A DNA stretch of 64,000 bases from Candidatus Epulonipiscioides gigas (GCA_001983555.1 LJHE01000059.1:1-64000); one strand, 5' to 3'; positions 43,781-53,448 are shown, numbered from the stretch's first letter. Numbers and translations: made by a program. The notes: generated by a model from the sequence alone, not told the origin.

Positions 43781-44527
43781 TTACTTTTGTGCTAAAGTTG
43801 CAAAGAAAGTTGGAATATTAAAATCATGTAGATTACCTATTCCGTTTGTATCTTGATAAATATCTTTTAATATAAATCCTGCTTTAAGTTGACCCCCTAT
43901 TTGTTCTTCTATTGTATGAGAAAATTGTATTCCCCACTCATTTTTAACAGACTCATTATATAAAATTTCATCTTTTAGAGGGTTAAATGGTAACTTGTAC
44001 TGAAAAGTATGCTCATCATCACCAAAAATAAAATTAAATCCATTATCAAGTCCTGATAACAAACGACCACCTTTTTTTAATACCCTAAAACATTCTCTCC
44101 AAATAGGGAGCACATCTTCAACATAGCAATTTGAAACAGGATGAAAAATAAGGTCAAATGTTTCATCATCAAATGGGAAAGGTTGTGTCATATCGGCTTG
44201 TATTATCTCAATTTGATAGCCTTCTCTAGTTGATACCATTCTTTCACTTTCTAGTTGAGAAGTCGAATAATCAAGAACAGTACAATTTGCTCCAAGAGCT
44301 GAAAAAATTGGCATCTGTTGAGCGCCTCCAGATGCGAGACCTAATATTTTTGCTCCTTTAAAATCTATAAACCAATCTTTAGGAACAGGTTTAGTTGGTG
44401 TTAACAATACATTCCAATCACCTTTTTTTGCATTAGCAAATATCTCTGAGCTAATAGGAATTCCCCAAACCCATTCATTAGCATTCCAACTATCAAATGT
44501 CTTAGCATTTATTTTAGTATACTCCAT
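43781..44527 (-). CDS. Class I SAM-dependent methyltransferase
   Basis: 248 residues. SAM-binding motif I is KILGLASGGAQQMPIFSALG, followed by CTVLDYSTSQLESER and ADMTQPFPFDDETFDLIFHPVSNCYVED, then FRVLKKGGRLLSGLDNG (post-motif). It resembles Methyltransf_11 proteins of the UbiE/arsenite group, but the substrate is not evident. An AATGGAGAAAATGAGAAA stretch lies before the ATG rather than a classic site. It stands alone between terminators, 31 bp downstream of the spo0M gene on the same strand, so read-through from that gene is possible. Confidence 0.8.
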   Translation of the reverse strand: MEYTKINAKTFDSWNANEWVWGIPISSEIFANAKKGDWNVLLTPTKPVPKDWFIDFKGAKILGLASGGAQQMPIFSALGANCTVLDYSTSQLESERMVSTREGYQIEIIQADMTQPFPFDDETFDLIFHPVSNCYVEDVLPIWRECFRVLKKGGRLLSGLDNGFNFIFGDDEHTFQYKLPFNPLKDEILYNESVKNEWGIQFSHTIEEQIGGQLKAGFILKDIYQDTNGIGNLHDFNIPTFFATLAQK

Positions 44528-44558
44528 ATTTTCTCATTTTCTCCATTCTAGTTTATGA

Positions 44559-45263
44559 TTACTTTATTAAATATTTTTCTAATGTATCAACTATATCATA
44601 TGGTGTAATAAATATAGTTTTATAGTTTTTGTCTTTTATTGATACTTCCTTAAGAACTGTTTTAAAATTTCTGCCTCGTTTATCCATTTTCATAACCATT
44701 TCAATCCCACCATCAACCTTAAAAAAATAACATTCAAGCTCATCTAAATATTTTCTATAAGTATTAGGTGTTTTAGGTTTAAATATAAATTTTTGGAGCA
44801 ATTGACCTTTAACTGCATAAATTTCAGTATTAGGTTGAGCAAAGTCAAAACGTTTCATTAATGTATTAAGAATAACTTCTAAGTCAGATGATGGATAAAC
44901 TTTTATTTTATTTTTTACCTCACTTATTGTAAAAATATTAAATATTGTTTTTAAATACATAAATTTAGTTAAAGGTGCATCAATTGGTACTTTAATAGAA
45001 AATGGAATATCTCTTTTATTATTTTCATTTAAAATAAAACTATTAACGCATGGAGCTTGCCCAATAGCAACTATTTGCTTGGTACTTGTAGTAACACAAA
45101 GCTCAAATGATATTGATTCAAACTCAAGTCTTTTCTTACCATTTACTAAATAAATTCTACCTTCAATTTCTCCACCTTGTTTAACAGATTTTGTTTTCAA
45201 TATTACATTAATCTCTGATAACCCTATGCCCATTGCTACAACAGAATTTTGAAAAATCCCCAT
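44559..45263 (-). CDS. Spo0M-like arrestin-fold sporulation control protein
   Basis: Spo0M proteins have an arrestin-like beta-sandwich and tune entry into sporulation in Bacillus. The N-terminal part GIGLSEINVILKTKSVKQGGEIEGRIYL and RDIPFSIKVPIDAPLTK follow the family. The C-terminal half contains FFKVDGGIEMVMKMDKRGR. About 234 residues from the ATG at 45263 (AAGGAGAG upstream); the ATG at 45278 is less well placed. Downstream of deoD behind a terminator. Confidence 0.78.
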   Translation of the reverse strand: MGIFQNSVVAMGIGLSEINVILKTKSVKQGGEIEGRIYLVNGKKRLEFESISFELCVTTSTKQIVAIGQAPCVNSFILNENNKRDIPFSIKVPIDAPLTKFMYLKTIFNIFTISEVKNKIKVYPSSDLEVILNTLMKRFDFAQPNTEIYAVKGQLLQKFIFKPKTPNTYRKYLDELECYFFKVDGGIEMVMKMDKRGRNFKTVLKEVSIKDKNYKTIFITPYDIVDTLEKYLIK

Positions 45264-45296
45264 ATTCTCTCCTTCCATAAATTTACAACCAAAAAT

Positions 45297-45313
45297 CTCC
45301 CCATAATGGGGAG
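45297..45313 (-). terminator. Terminator of deoD
   Basis: CTCCCCAT and ATGGGGAG form a perfect stem; on the minus strand it is followed by ATTTTT. It separates deoD from the spo0M-like gene. Confidence 0.75.
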
Positions 45314-45336
45314 CAATAAATAATAATATTTATAAC

Positions 45337-46041
45337 TTAAACAAGTGAAAGAGCTACATCCATCATTTGAGTGAATTTAGTTTGTCTTTCTTCGGCAGTA
45401 GTAAGCTCGCCAGTAAAAGGACAATCCGAAATAGTACAAATTGTAAGAGCTTTTTTGCCTAATCTTGCAGCATTCATATAAAGAGCAGCAGCTTCCATTT
45501 CAACCGCTAATACACCCATTTTTTGCCATGCTTTAAGACTATCAGCATCATCATAGAACATATCACTTGTGAGAATATTTCCAACTTTAGCATTATAGCC
45601 AAGCTCATCTGCTTTTTCTTTTGCACGTTTTACAAGCTCAAAATCTGCTATAGATGAAAATTTACCTGGAAGTTCATATTGTTTTTCATAATTGGAATTT
45701 GTGCATGCACCCATACCTATTACAATATCTCCAATATGCAAACTTTCATCAATTGCACCAGCAGACCCTATTCTTATAATGGTGTCAACTTCATAAAATT
45801 TAAATAATTCATAAGTGTAAATACCAACAGATGGCATACCCATACCATGGCCTTGTACAGAGACTGGTTTTCCCTTATATGTGCCTGTATAACCTAGCAT
45901 TCCTCTAACTTCATTGTATATTTGAGGATTATCCAAATATTTTTGAGCTAATAACTTTGCACGAAGTGGATCACCAGACATAAGGACAGTTTTTGCTATT
46001 TCTCCAAGTTTAGCTCCATTGTGTGGAGTAGGTGTACTCAT
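45337..46041 (-). CDS. deoD: Purine nucleoside phosphorylase DeoD
   Basis: Cleaves purine (deoxy)nucleosides with phosphate, for nucleoside salvage. The hexameric PNP signatures [52 protein letters not shown] and VEMEAAALY are present, and ISDCPFTGE near the end. I place the start at the ATG at 46041 behind AAAGGAGC; the upstream extension is not homologous. 234 residues, normal. It lies 27 bp after hpf on the same strand. Confidence 0.95.
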   Translation of the reverse strand: MSTPTPHNGAKLGEIAKTVLMSGDPLRAKLLAQKYLDNPQIYNEVRGMLGYTGTYKGKPVSVQGHGMGMPSVGIYTYELFKFYEVDTIIRIGSAGAIDESLHIGDIVIGMGACTNSNYEKQYELPGKFSSIADFELVKRAKEKADELGYNAKVGNILTSDMFYDDADSLKAWQKMGVLAVEMEAAALYMNAARLGKKALTICTISDCPFTGELTTAEERQTKFTQMMDVALSLV

Positions 46042-46068
46042 AAAATGCTCCTTTCTATTAACGAGCAA

Positions 46069-46602
46069 TTAAAATCGTGGCTCAATTAACCCGTAAGCAC
46101 TATTTTTTCTTTTATATACAACATTTACTTCTTCAGTATCTTGGTCAAGATATACATAAAAGTTATGACCTACAAGTTCCATTTGCATAATAGCCTCTTC
46201 AGAATTCATAGGTTTCATTGCAAATTTTTTTCTTTTTACAGTAAAAATTTCTTCACCATCTTCTTCAACTTCATCCATAAAGGCTGAAGTAAATACATGT
46301 TGCCCTGCTTGTCGGTTTCTTGTACGAAGTTTCTTTTTAAAACGAAGTACTTGCTTTTCTAAGTTATCAACGACATCATCAAGAATTTTATACATATTAT
46401 CGCCTTCAACTTGAGAACGAATTACTTGACCATCAAAATTAATCGACATCTCTACAATTTGTCGTTGTTTTTCAATTGTAATAGTCACTTGTATTAAAGT
46501 ATCTTCATTAAAATATCTATCTAATTTAATTATTGAATTTTGAATTGCTTCTTCCATTCCTTGTGTCATTTCAGTATTTCTTGTAACTACATCATATTTC
46601 AT
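46069..46602 (-). CDS. hpf: Ribosome hibernation promoting factor, long form
   Basis: Binds the 30S mRNA channel and dimerises ribosomes to 100S particles under starvation. N-terminal S30AE domain (residues 1-100, VVTRNTEMTQGMEEAIQNSI and DNMYKILDDVVDNLEKQV) is joined through a linker to the C-terminal dimerisation domain (VKRKKFAMKPMNSEEAIMQMELVGHNFYVYLD...VVYKRKNSAYGLIEP). 177 residues match long HPF of Bacillota. AGGAAGGAAC precedes the ATG. First gene of a small run with deoD. Confidence 0.96.
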   Translation of the reverse strand: MKYDVVTRNTEMTQGMEEAIQNSIIKLDRYFNEDTLIQVTITIEKQRQIVEMSINFDGQVIRSQVEGDNMYKILDDVVDNLEKQVLRFKKKLRTRNRQAGQHVFTSAFMDEVEEDGEEIFTVKRKKFAMKPMNSEEAIMQMELVGHNFYVYLDQDTEEVNVVYKRKNSAYGLIEPRF

Positions 46603-46797
46603 AAATTAGTTCCTTCCTAATATAGTAATTTTGTCTATATTTCGACAAGTTATTTGTATTATATATTAATATTTATTTTTTTGGTAGGGGGAGAAACAAA
46701 ATTCTCAATATATAATTATGCTCATTTTAAAAGTATATTGAATATATATATTTTTAAGAGTATAATTTCAGTAAATAAAAAATAGGAGGTTAAAATT

Positions 46798-47676
46798 ATG
46801 AAAACAACTCTTTTTAAAGGCTCTGGAGTTGCAATTATTACACCGTTTGATGATAATGGTGTAAATTTTACAAAATTAGAGGAGCTAATAGAATTTCAAT
46901 TAGAAAATAAAACGGATGCAATAATTGTTTGTGGGACAACTGGAGAAACACCTACTATGACTAAATCTGAAAAAGAAGATACAATTAAATTTACTACAAA
47001 AATTGTAAATGGTCGTGTTCCCGTAATTGCAGGAGCAGGTGGTAATGATACAAAGGCTGCAATTGAAGCAAGTAAATTTGTTGAAAGCGTGGGAGCAGAT
47101 GGAATTTTAAGTGTTGTCCCATATTATAATAAACCAACTCAAAAAGGAATTTATATGCACTTTAGTGAAATTGCAAAATCTGTTAAGACACCAATTGTGC
47201 TATATAATGTGCCTGGTCGTACTGTTGTAAGTCTTGACGTGGAAACTACAAAAGAATTAGCTACAATCGATAATATTGTTGCAATTAAAGAATGTATACT
47301 TAGTCAAGTAGCAGACTTAGTTAGGGTTTGTCCTAGTGACTTTAGTGTTTATACAGGTGATGACCCAGTATATTTAGCAGCTCTTGCATATGGAGCACGT
47401 GGCGTTGTTTCTGTTATGGCAAATATTATTCCAAAAGATAGTCATATGATTTATGAGCATTTTATTACCGGTGAAATTGAAAAAGCTCGAAAAATTCAAC
47501 TTAAAACTCTCCCTCTTATCAAAACTTTGTTTATTGAGTCAAATCCTGCTCCGTCAAAAATGGCACTTAATATGATGGGCAAAAATGTAGGCGGATGTAG
47601 ATTACCTATTGCTCCAATGGAAGATAAAAATATTGTGACTTTAACTAATGCTCTAAAAGCATATGGAATTCTTTAA
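46798..47676 (+). CDS. dapA: 4-hydroxy-tetrahydrodipicolinate synthase DapA
   Basis: Condenses pyruvate with aspartate semialdehyde on the way to lysine, diaminopimelate and dipicolinate. The TIM-barrel motifs GSGVAIITPFDDNG, CGTTGETPTMTKSEK, YYNKPTQKGIYMHF, the tyrosine/Arg region LYNVPGRT and the Schiff-base lysine in VAIKECI are present. 292 residues. AGGAGGT precedes the ATG. No dapB neighbour; it stands alone. I see no lysine riboswitch upstream. Confidence 0.95.
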   Translation: MKTTLFKGSGVAIITPFDDNGVNFTKLEELIEFQLENKTDAIIVCGTTGETPTMTKSEKEDTIKFTTKIVNGRVPVIAGAGGNDTKAAIEASKFVESVGADGILSVVPYYNKPTQKGIYMHFSEIAKSVKTPIVLYNVPGRTVVSLDVETTKELATIDNIVAIKECILSQVADLVRVCPSDFSVYTGDDPVYLAALAYGARGVVSVMANIIPKDSHMIYEHFITGEIEKARKIQLKTLPLIKTLFIESNPAPSKMALNMMGKNVGGCRLPIAPMEDKNIVTLTNALKAYGIL

Positions 47677-47684
47677 TTTACTAA

Positions 47685-47795
47685 AAAACTTTTTTTGAAG
47701 ATACTTTTAGTGTTGGAAATTCTATCGCAGGTTTCACAGAAAACGAAAATAGAGCTGAAATTATAGCGCGTGTCATTTATACAAATTGGAATTAA
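47685..47795 (+). pseudogene. Short 3' gene remnant downstream of dapA
   Basis: A frame without start codon runs from 47685 to the TAA at 47793-47795 and encodes FSVGNSIAGFTENENRAEII then ARVIYTNWN. The composition is protein-like, but no ribosome binding site or family is recognised. Probably a remnant. Confidence 0.25.
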
Positions 47796-47809
47796 TACAA
47801 TCTATAATG

Positions 47810-47868
47810 CTCCATTTTTTTAAAATTGAAAATGGAGGAGAAATTTTAGATGAGAGTAACTTCTCATC
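47810..47868 (+). terminator. Two successive hairpins upstream of the alcohol dehydrogenase gene
   Basis: CTCCATTTT/AAAATGGAG (47810-47837) is followed by GATGAGA/TCTCATC (47849-47868) and TTTTTTATTTTT. The second is a good rho-independent terminator, likely for dapA read-through. Confidence 0.7.
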
Positions 47869-47993
47869 TTTTTTATTTTTATATTTTTTATTTTAAAAAA
47901 AGATTGAGTATTTTTTATTAGGGGGTTTAATTTTTAAACATGTTGTTATATACTTTTTTTGTATTTCAAATTTTATATAACGAGGTGGTTTCA

Positions 47994-49184
47994 GTGGCAA
48001 GATTTACATTACCAAGAGATATTTACTTTGGCAGAGGAAGCCTTGAAGAGTTAAAAAATTTAAAAGGAAAAAAGGCAGTTGTAGTTGTTGGTGGCGGTTC
48101 AATGAAAAGATTTGGCTTTTTGGACAAAACTGTGGGCTATTTAGAAGAAGCAGGGATGGAAGTTGAGCTAATAGAAAATGTTGAACCTGACCCATCTGTT
48201 GAAACAGTATTTAAAGGTGCAGAAGCTATGAGAAAGTTTGGACCAGATGTAATTGTATCAATCGGTGGAGGTTCTCCAATTGATGCAGCTAAAGCTATGT
48301 GGGTATTTTATGAGCATCCAGAACTTACATTTGATGATATTAAAGACCCATTTACAATCCCTGCACTTAGAAATAAGGCAATTTTTGTGGCAATTCCATC
48401 AACATCTGGAACAGCAACAGAAGTTACAGCCTTTTCTGTAATAACAGATTATGAAGCTGGTATTAAGTATCCTCTTGCAGATTATAATATTACTCCAGAT
48501 ATTGCAATTGTAGATGCAAATATTGCAGATACTATGCCACAAACTTTGGTTGCTCATACAGGAATGGATGCATTAACTCATGCAGTTGAAGCATATGTTT
48601 CAACTGTTGCAAATGACTTTACAGATCCACTTGCTCTAAAAGCAATTAAAATGGTGTATGAATATTTATATAAATCATTTGATGGAGACTCTTTAGCAAA
48701 AGAGAAAATTCACTATGCGCAGTGTCTTGCTGGAATGGCATTTTCAAATGCACTTTTAGGAATTGTTCATTCAATTGCACATAAAACTGGAGCAGTTTTT
48801 GACAAAGGTCATATTCCTCATGGTTGTGCAAATGCAATGTATCTACCTCAAGTAATTAGATTTAATTCTAAAGATGAAAGAGCAGCTAATAGATATGCAG
48901 AAATTGCAAAATATGTTGGACTTAAAGGTGAATCTACAGAGGAACTTATTAATGCTCTTATTAAATCTGTTAATGATTGTAATGAATATCTTTCAATTCC
49001 AACTTGTATAAAAGATTATGGAAATGGTATGGTTAGTGAAGAAGAATTCCTTGCAAAAGTTGATGAAATTGCAATAAATGCGATAGCTGATGCTTGCACT
49101 GGTTCAAATCCTAGAATTCCTAACCAAGAAGAAATGGTTTTAATTTTAAAATCATGTTATTATGGAACTCCTTGCAAATGTTAA
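47994..49184 (+). CDS. Iron-containing alcohol dehydrogenase
   Basis: NAD(P)-dependent group III alcohol dehydrogenase used in fermentation (aldehyde to alcohol). N-terminal MARFTLPRDIYFGRGSLEEL, nucleotide-binding VVVVGGGSMKRFG and VSIGGGSPIDAAKAMWVFYE, and the iron ligands in ANIADTMP...GMDALTHAVEAYVS, IVHSIAHKTGA and IPHGCANAMYLP are complete. Translation starts at GTG 47994 with GAGGTGG eight bases before; the frame upstream to 47940 is not conserved. 396 residues. Codon use is more regular than in the neighbours, which suggests high expression. Confidence 0.93.
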   Translation: MARFTLPRDIYFGRGSLEELKNLKGKKAVVVVGGGSMKRFGFLDKTVGYLEEAGMEVELIENVEPDPSVETVFKGAEAMRKFGPDVIVSIGGGSPIDAAKAMWVFYEHPELTFDDIKDPFTIPALRNKAIFVAIPSTSGTATEVTAFSVITDYEAGIKYPLADYNITPDIAIVDANIADTMPQTLVAHTGMDALTHAVEAYVSTVANDFTDPLALKAIKMVYEYLYKSFDGDSLAKEKIHYAQCLAGMAFSNALLGIVHSIAHKTGAVFDKGHIPHGCANAMYLPQVIRFNSKDERAANRYAEIAKYVGLKGESTEELINALIKSVNDCNEYLSIPTCIKDYGNGMVSEEEFLAKVDEIAINAIADACTGSNPRIPNQEEMVLILKSCYYGTPCKC

Positions 49185-49196
49185 TAATGTAAATTA

Positions 49197-49218
49197 CTCC
49201 CACTTTTAGAAGTGGGAG
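49197..49218. terminator. Strong hairpin after the alcohol dehydrogenase gene
   Basis: CTCCCACTT/AAGTGGGAG is a perfect stem. On the minus strand it reads GCTCCCACTTCTAAAAGTGGGAG then TAATTTAC, close to the right end of family B elements, so it may be a solitary transposon end now used as a terminator. Confidence 0.55.
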
Positions 49219-49256
49219 CTAAGTATATATAGATACCATAGAATGATACCTTAATT

Positions 49257-50219
49257 TTATTTAGATAAGATAATACTAAGAGCTCCAAAACCAGATAAAT
49301 TATCTTCATTTTGAGAAAAAAAACCTGTAACACAATACCCTTCACTGGTTAAAATATCAATTAATCCTTGTTTTAATACATATTTTCCTGCAATAATAAT
49401 TTGTGAACTACTAGAAAATGTTATTGCTTTAGAATTTATCAGAGCATCTACATCGCTCTGTAAAACAATTCCTAGTAAGAAATTTGCAACTTCTTCATAC
49501 GAATAATTATAAAAATTGCTATTTATCCTACAAAGAAAAGCCGCTCTTGACATTCCAACTTTTTTTGCTTGATTATATCCTTTAAGAACAAATTCTTTTT
49601 TGTATTCATCTACAAACTTTTTATTTACTGATTCAGAAATTATAGTATTATTAGTTATTACTTCAATTAGCTCACCTGTTAAAGTGGTTAAACAACCTGT
49701 AATTTGACCTTTTTCATCAACACTAACAAATTTACTATGTGAACCAGGGAGCACCAATAAATATGGAACTCCTTTTGGGAGCTCTTCTAAAATGGCAAAT
49801 GTTTCAACTTCTTCTCCACGCATTATATCCATAGTTTCAGGATTTTCTTGGCTAAAATTATTTTTTACACCTGTAATAAAAGTAATTGGAATATTTGATA
49901 CATCTTCCATTAATACTGTAACAGCTGCATCTTTTAAATCTGCTTTTGAGACGGGTACTACAAGATGAGGAATTTCATATAATCCAAGAGCAGAAGTGAT
50001 CATACCAGATGCAATAATTTGCTCTATTTCAAGATTGTTATTATTTTTTAAAAGAGCTTCTATGGAATTTTTTATTCCTGCTTTTAATTCCTTGTTGCTT
50101 CCATTGATAGCAGTATGTTTTACACCTATATTAAGCTTAACAATATCTGTTATCTGAAAATCATTATTAAATAAGCGCACTCTTGTATTTGTTGTCCCTG
50201 TATCTATTGTTATATACAT
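49257..50219 (-). CDS. 2-dehydro-3-deoxygalactonokinase (DgoK family)
   Basis: Sugar-acid kinase phosphorylating 2-keto-3-deoxygalactonate in the De Ley-Doudoroff route. The ASKHA-type phosphate motif MYITIDTGTTNTRVRLF is at the start; ASGMITSALGLYEIPHLVVP, MRGEEVETFAIL, LPGSHSKFV and TGELIEVI are conserved in DgoK. 320 residues from the ATG at 50219 (GGTG-type site). No dgoA or dgoD is in view; the sulfatase remnant upstream hints at a former polysaccharide-use cluster. Confidence 0.88.
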   Translation of the reverse strand: MYITIDTGTTNTRVRLFNNDFQITDIVKLNIGVKHTAINGSNKELKAGIKNSIEALLKNNNNLEIEQIIASGMITSALGLYEIPHLVVPVSKADLKDAAVTVLMEDVSNIPITFITGVKNNFSQENPETMDIMRGEEVETFAILEELPKGVPYLLVLPGSHSKFVSVDEKGQITGCLTTLTGELIEVITNNTIISESVNKKFVDEYKKEFVLKGYNQAKKVGMSRAAFLCRINSNFYNYSYEEVANFLLGIVLQSDVDALINSKAITFSSSSQIIIAGKYVLKQGLIDILTSEGYCVTGFFSQNEDNLSGFGALSIILSK

Positions 50220-50460
50220 TTTTTCACCCAATTAAGGCAAGGAAGCCAACACATTTATGTGAGCGGAGAAATATCACTTTAACCTTCCTTGCTTTTCCTT
50301 TCCTTAAAATTTAATTTATTTGTCTTGCTCCTATCTTGCTATCTTAAATTAAGTTTAAATCTCAAATGTCTTGTACCGTTTGTCGTATTGTTATAGAGCT
50401 TTTGTCCATCGTTTTGTTATATGACGTTTAGATGAGTGTAAGCTCCTAAAATTTATACGT
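50220..50460. other. Gap between dgoK and a sulfatase remnant
   Basis: Contains a weak inverted repeat (GCAAGGAAG at 50237, CTTCCTTGC at 50284, 38-base loop) just upstream of dgoK. Otherwise no frame or clear promoter. Confidence 0.4.
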
Positions 50461-50647
50461 CTAAATTCTTGGAGCATTAACATTCCAAAGCGTTGAACTT
50501 TTAGGTGTTAAATGGAACATTTTATCGATTATTCTTGCCATTCCTTTTTGCTTAGCTAATTGATAATTCAAATCATCCCATAAATTTACTCTTTCAGCGG
50601 GGTCATTATTTAAATCATATAGTTCTCCATATTGACGTGACGGTCTT
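50461..50647 (-). pseudogene. C-terminal remnant of a sulfatase gene cut by an IS
   Basis: The minus strand encodes about 62 residues ending at TAG 50461: RPSRQYGELYDLNNDPAERV, then NLWDDLNYQLAKQKGMARII and a tail. GELYDL-x-NDP-x-E-x-x-NLW is the typical C-terminal motif of S1 sulfatases. The frame is broken at the left inverted repeat of the insertion sequence at 50648, and the rest of the gene is not found on the far side, so part was deleted. Confidence 0.75.
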
Positions 50648-51891
50648 GTTAAGTTAAAAATAAATAGAGCTTTGTTTCCTATTGAGATATAATAGAATTA
50701 TCACAAACCATTAATCTCCCAGAAAGGATTCAAAGCTCATGCATATTATATCATCAAATAATTCAATTGTTCAATGCCCTAAATGTAATTCTACTAATAT
50801 TTATAAATTTGGTAAAGACCTTAATGGTCTTCAAAAATATCAATGTCAATGTTGTAAACGTCAATTTACTTTACTTAGTAAGCATACCTCTCCTAAATAT
50901 CATTCTTGTCCTATTTGTGGTAGATCTACTTTTCTTTATCATGACTATAAATTTTATTCTAATTTTAGATGTGGTGATAAAAAGTGTAATCATTCTTTTA
51001 ACGTTATTAAATATGCTCATGTTCCTTGTTCATCTTCTGATGATATTATTGGAAAAACCGCTTTTAAGCGTATGCGTCATTCTCCTAGAATTATTATTTC
51101 TGCTCTACGTCTTTATTTTTTACATCATGCTTCTACTAGACAGGTTGCTTCTTTTCTTTATCAAGAATTTAATATTTCTGTTTCTCATGTTAGCATTGCT
51201 TCTTGGGTTACTAAATTTGCTCCTTTATTTAATGATATTTTTTTACGTCTTTCCCCTTCTCTTAATCTTAATTCTGATGAATGGCATGCTGATGAAACTG
51301 TTATTAGTATTAAAGGTGTTAAACATTATATTTGGTTTATTATTGATTCTGAAACTAGATTTATTATTGGATATCATTTGACCCCTTATAGAGACCATTC
51401 TCAAGCATATATTTTATTTAATAATGCTTGCCGTTTTGGTAATGCTTCAACTATCGTAACTGATAGACTTGCTTCTTATAATGAAGCTGCTAATAGATTT
51501 TTCAAAAATCATATACGTGTCAAGTCTTTTACTGATGATATTTCTAATAATCTAATTGAATCTTTTAATGGTTCTTTCAAAGATTTTTACCGCACTAAAA
51601 AAGGTTTTAAATCATTTAATAGTGCTAACAATATAATATTTATGTTTGTATATTTCTATAATTTTGTACGTAAACATTCTTCATTAAATGGTCTAACTCC
51701 TGCACAAGTTGCTGGTGCAAAGTATACTGAATTTAGTCGCATAAATTGGCTGTTAATCTAATTTTTAAAATTTTCCGCCTTTAGGCTTATTTGCTATGCT
51801 TATTTTTTATTTTGACATTTAATTTTTCATTTCTTGCAAATTTATAAAATTATATCTTGACATTTAATTTTATTTTTCATTTTAACTTAAC
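50648..51891 (+). mobile_element. Intact DDE insertion sequence, 1244 bp
   Basis: Bounded by inverted repeats GTTAAGTTAAAA (50648) and TTTTAACTTAAC (ending 51891). Encodes one zinc-ribbon DDE transposase. The left flank is a sulfatase remnant and the right flank unrelated sequence; I see no clear target-site duplication. Family assignment is open: the core is IS6/IS240-like with an N-terminal zinc ribbon as in IS1595-type proteins. Confidence 0.75.
50739..51761 (+). CDS. Transposase, zinc ribbon plus IS240-like DDE core
   Basis: 340 residues. Two N-terminal zinc-binding pairs (CPKCNSTN...CQCCKRQF and CPICGRST...CGDKKCNHSF) precede an HTH-like region (HHASTRQVASFLYQEF). The catalytic triad is visible as HADETVISIKG (Asp), VTDRLASY (Asp) and NLIESFNGSFKDFYR (Glu), ending with FYNFVRKHSSLNGLTPAQ. 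The frame is intact with an AGAAAGGA site, so the element may still be active. Codons are T-rich compared with the neighbouring genes, suggesting a different source. Confidence 0.85.
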   Translation: MHIISSNNSIVQCPKCNSTNIYKFGKDLNGLQKYQCQCCKRQFTLLSKHTSPKYHSCPICGRSTFLYHDYKFYSNFRCGDKKCNHSFNVIKYAHVPCSSSDDIIGKTAFKRMRHSPRIIISALRLYFLHHASTRQVASFLYQEFNISVSHVSIASWVTKFAPLFNDIFLRLSPSLNLNSDEWHADETVISIKGVKHYIWFIIDSETRFIIGYHLTPYRDHSQAYILFNNACRFGNASTIVTDRLASYNEAANRFFKNHIRVKSFTDDISNNLIESFNGSFKDFYRTKKGFKSFNSANNIIFMFVYFYNFVRKHSSLNGLTPAQVAGAKYTEFSRINWLLI

Positions 51892-51958
51892 AGCTCCATT
51901 TTGTATTTAAAAGTTACATAATATATTTTAACATATTTAGCGGTAATTTGCAATTTTT

Positions 51959-53215
51959 TTATATTACTTTAAAATCTATTTTTTCTTCTTGAAATAAATT
52001 TACATAAGTCTCAGTTATTTTACTATGAGCAATAACTTTTCCATTTCTTATAGAATAAGCCACTGGCACTTGTCGTCTTATTGCATCATAACCATTTTCA
52101 GCTGGAAGAATAATTAAATTAGCAGGCTTTCCTACTTCTATTCCATATTGCTCTGTGATGTTTAATGCTTTTGCTCCGTTATAGCTTATTAAATCGAGAG
52201 AATTATTTATTTGACTATAACCCATTATTTGACATACATGCAACCCCATCAATAAAACTTGTAACATATTTCCAGTGCCGAGCGGATACCATTGGTCATA
52301 TATGTCATCGTGACCAAAACATACATTAATATTATTTTCTAAGAGCTCTTTTACTCTTGTAATTCCACGGCGTTTAGGATAAGTGTCAAACCTGCCTTGA
52401 AGATGTATATTAACTAAAGGATTTGCCACAAAATTTATGCCCGATAGTTTTAATAATCTAAATAATTTGTATACATAAGCATTATTATATGAATGCATAG
52501 CGGTTGTATGACTTGCTGTTACTCTTTCTCCTATTTGCAATTCATAGGCTTTTGTTGCTACAACTTCCAGAAATCGTGATTGCTCATCATCTATTTCATC
52601 ACAATGAACATCTATCAGAGCATTATATTTTTGAGCCAGTTCAAATGCTTTTTCAATGGATGCAACTCCATATTCTCTTGTAAATTCAAAATGTGGAATT
52701 GCTCCAACAACATCAACACCCAGTTTTAATGCTTCTTCTACTAATTCAAAACCATTTTTAAATGACAATATTCCTTCTTGAGGAAATGCCACTATTTGTA
52801 ATGTTACAAAATCTTTTAATTCTTGACGGAGCTCAAGCAATGCTTTAACTGCGATTAAAGAAGGGTCTGTTACATCAACATGAGTTCGTATAAATTGTAT
52901 ACCGTTTGCAATCTGCCATTTAATTGCAGTTAATGCTCGAGCTTTTATATTTTCTTTTGTGAGCTTAGGTTTATATTCTGACCAACGTTGTATCCCTTCA
53001 AATAAAGTTCCGCTTTCATTCCAACTAGGTTGTCCGGCTGTTAAAACTGCATCCAAATGAATATGTGGCTCTACAAACGGGGGCATAACAACCCATTTAT
53101 TTGCATCTATTATTTCGTCATTATTTGGTTTTAAATGTCCTATATTTTTTATAATACCATTTTCTATATAAATATCTGTTATTGTTCCATTCAAATTGGC
53201 ATTTTGTATTAACAT
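51959..53215 (-). CDS. Cytosine deaminase / amidohydrolase family
   Basis: Deaminates cytosine (or a related base) in pyrimidine salvage. Metal ligands are in [15 protein letters not shown] (His-x-His), [26 protein letters not shown] and [13 protein letters not shown] (Asp), the CodA-type pattern. 418 residues, normal. The final strand [12 protein letters not shown] is typical. No codB permease is nearby. A family B element end lies 28 bp upstream of the start, so the native promoter may have been displaced. Confidence 0.88.
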   Translation of the reverse strand: MLIQNANLNGTITDIYIENGIIKNIGHLKPNNDEIIDANKWVVMPPFVEPHIHLDAVLTAGQPSWNESGTLFEGIQRWSEYKPKLTKENIKARALTAIKWQIANGIQFIRTHVDVTDPSLIAVKALLELRQELKDFVTLQIVAFPQEGILSFKNGFELVEEALKLGVDVVGAIPHFEFTREYGVASIEKAFELAQKYNALIDVHCDEIDDEQSRFLEVVATKAYELQIGERVTASHTTAMHSYNNAYVYKLFRLLKLSGINFVANPLVNIHLQGRFDTYPKRRGITRVKELLENNINVCFGHDDIYDQWYPLGTGNMLQVLLMGLHVCQIMGYSQINNSLDLISYNGAKALNITEQYGIEVGKPANLIILPAENGYDAIRRQVPVAYSIRNGKVIAHSKITETYVNLFQEEKIDFKVI

Positions 53216-53270
53216 ATAAGTCTCATCTCCATTGAGTAAATTAGTGAACTACCCCCACTTATAGGAAGCT

Positions 53271-53448
53271 ACTGAAAAAGTCTTTTGATATCAAGAAATT
53301 CTCACCCTAAACCAACCTGCACCTTTGGTGCTTTCTTCTATTAAAATGAGACAACGCAAGCTGACGGAAGGGTTCAGAGGAGATTGCGTTAGCTACCGGA
53401 AGGATGATTGGGAAACGATGTAGGACTACTTAACTTTAGTTTTTCAGT
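53271..53448 (+). repeat. Element E, 178 bp, inverted ends, inside the family B right end
   Basis: Begins ACTGAAAAAGT and ends ACTTTAGTTTTTCAGT, giving a 9-bp terminal inverted repeat. It splits the right-end hairpin of the decayed family B element. The interior has GCACCTTTGGTGC and a stem AACGCAA/TTGCGTT, and shares AGCTGACGG and AGGAGAT with family D copy 3. No coding frame. Confidence 0.55.

Noticed and set aside
50767-51381. 204-residue plus-strand frame inside the transposase gene
   Set aside because: Almost only Leu, Ile, Phe and Met, produced by the T-rich codon use of the transposase in the next frame.
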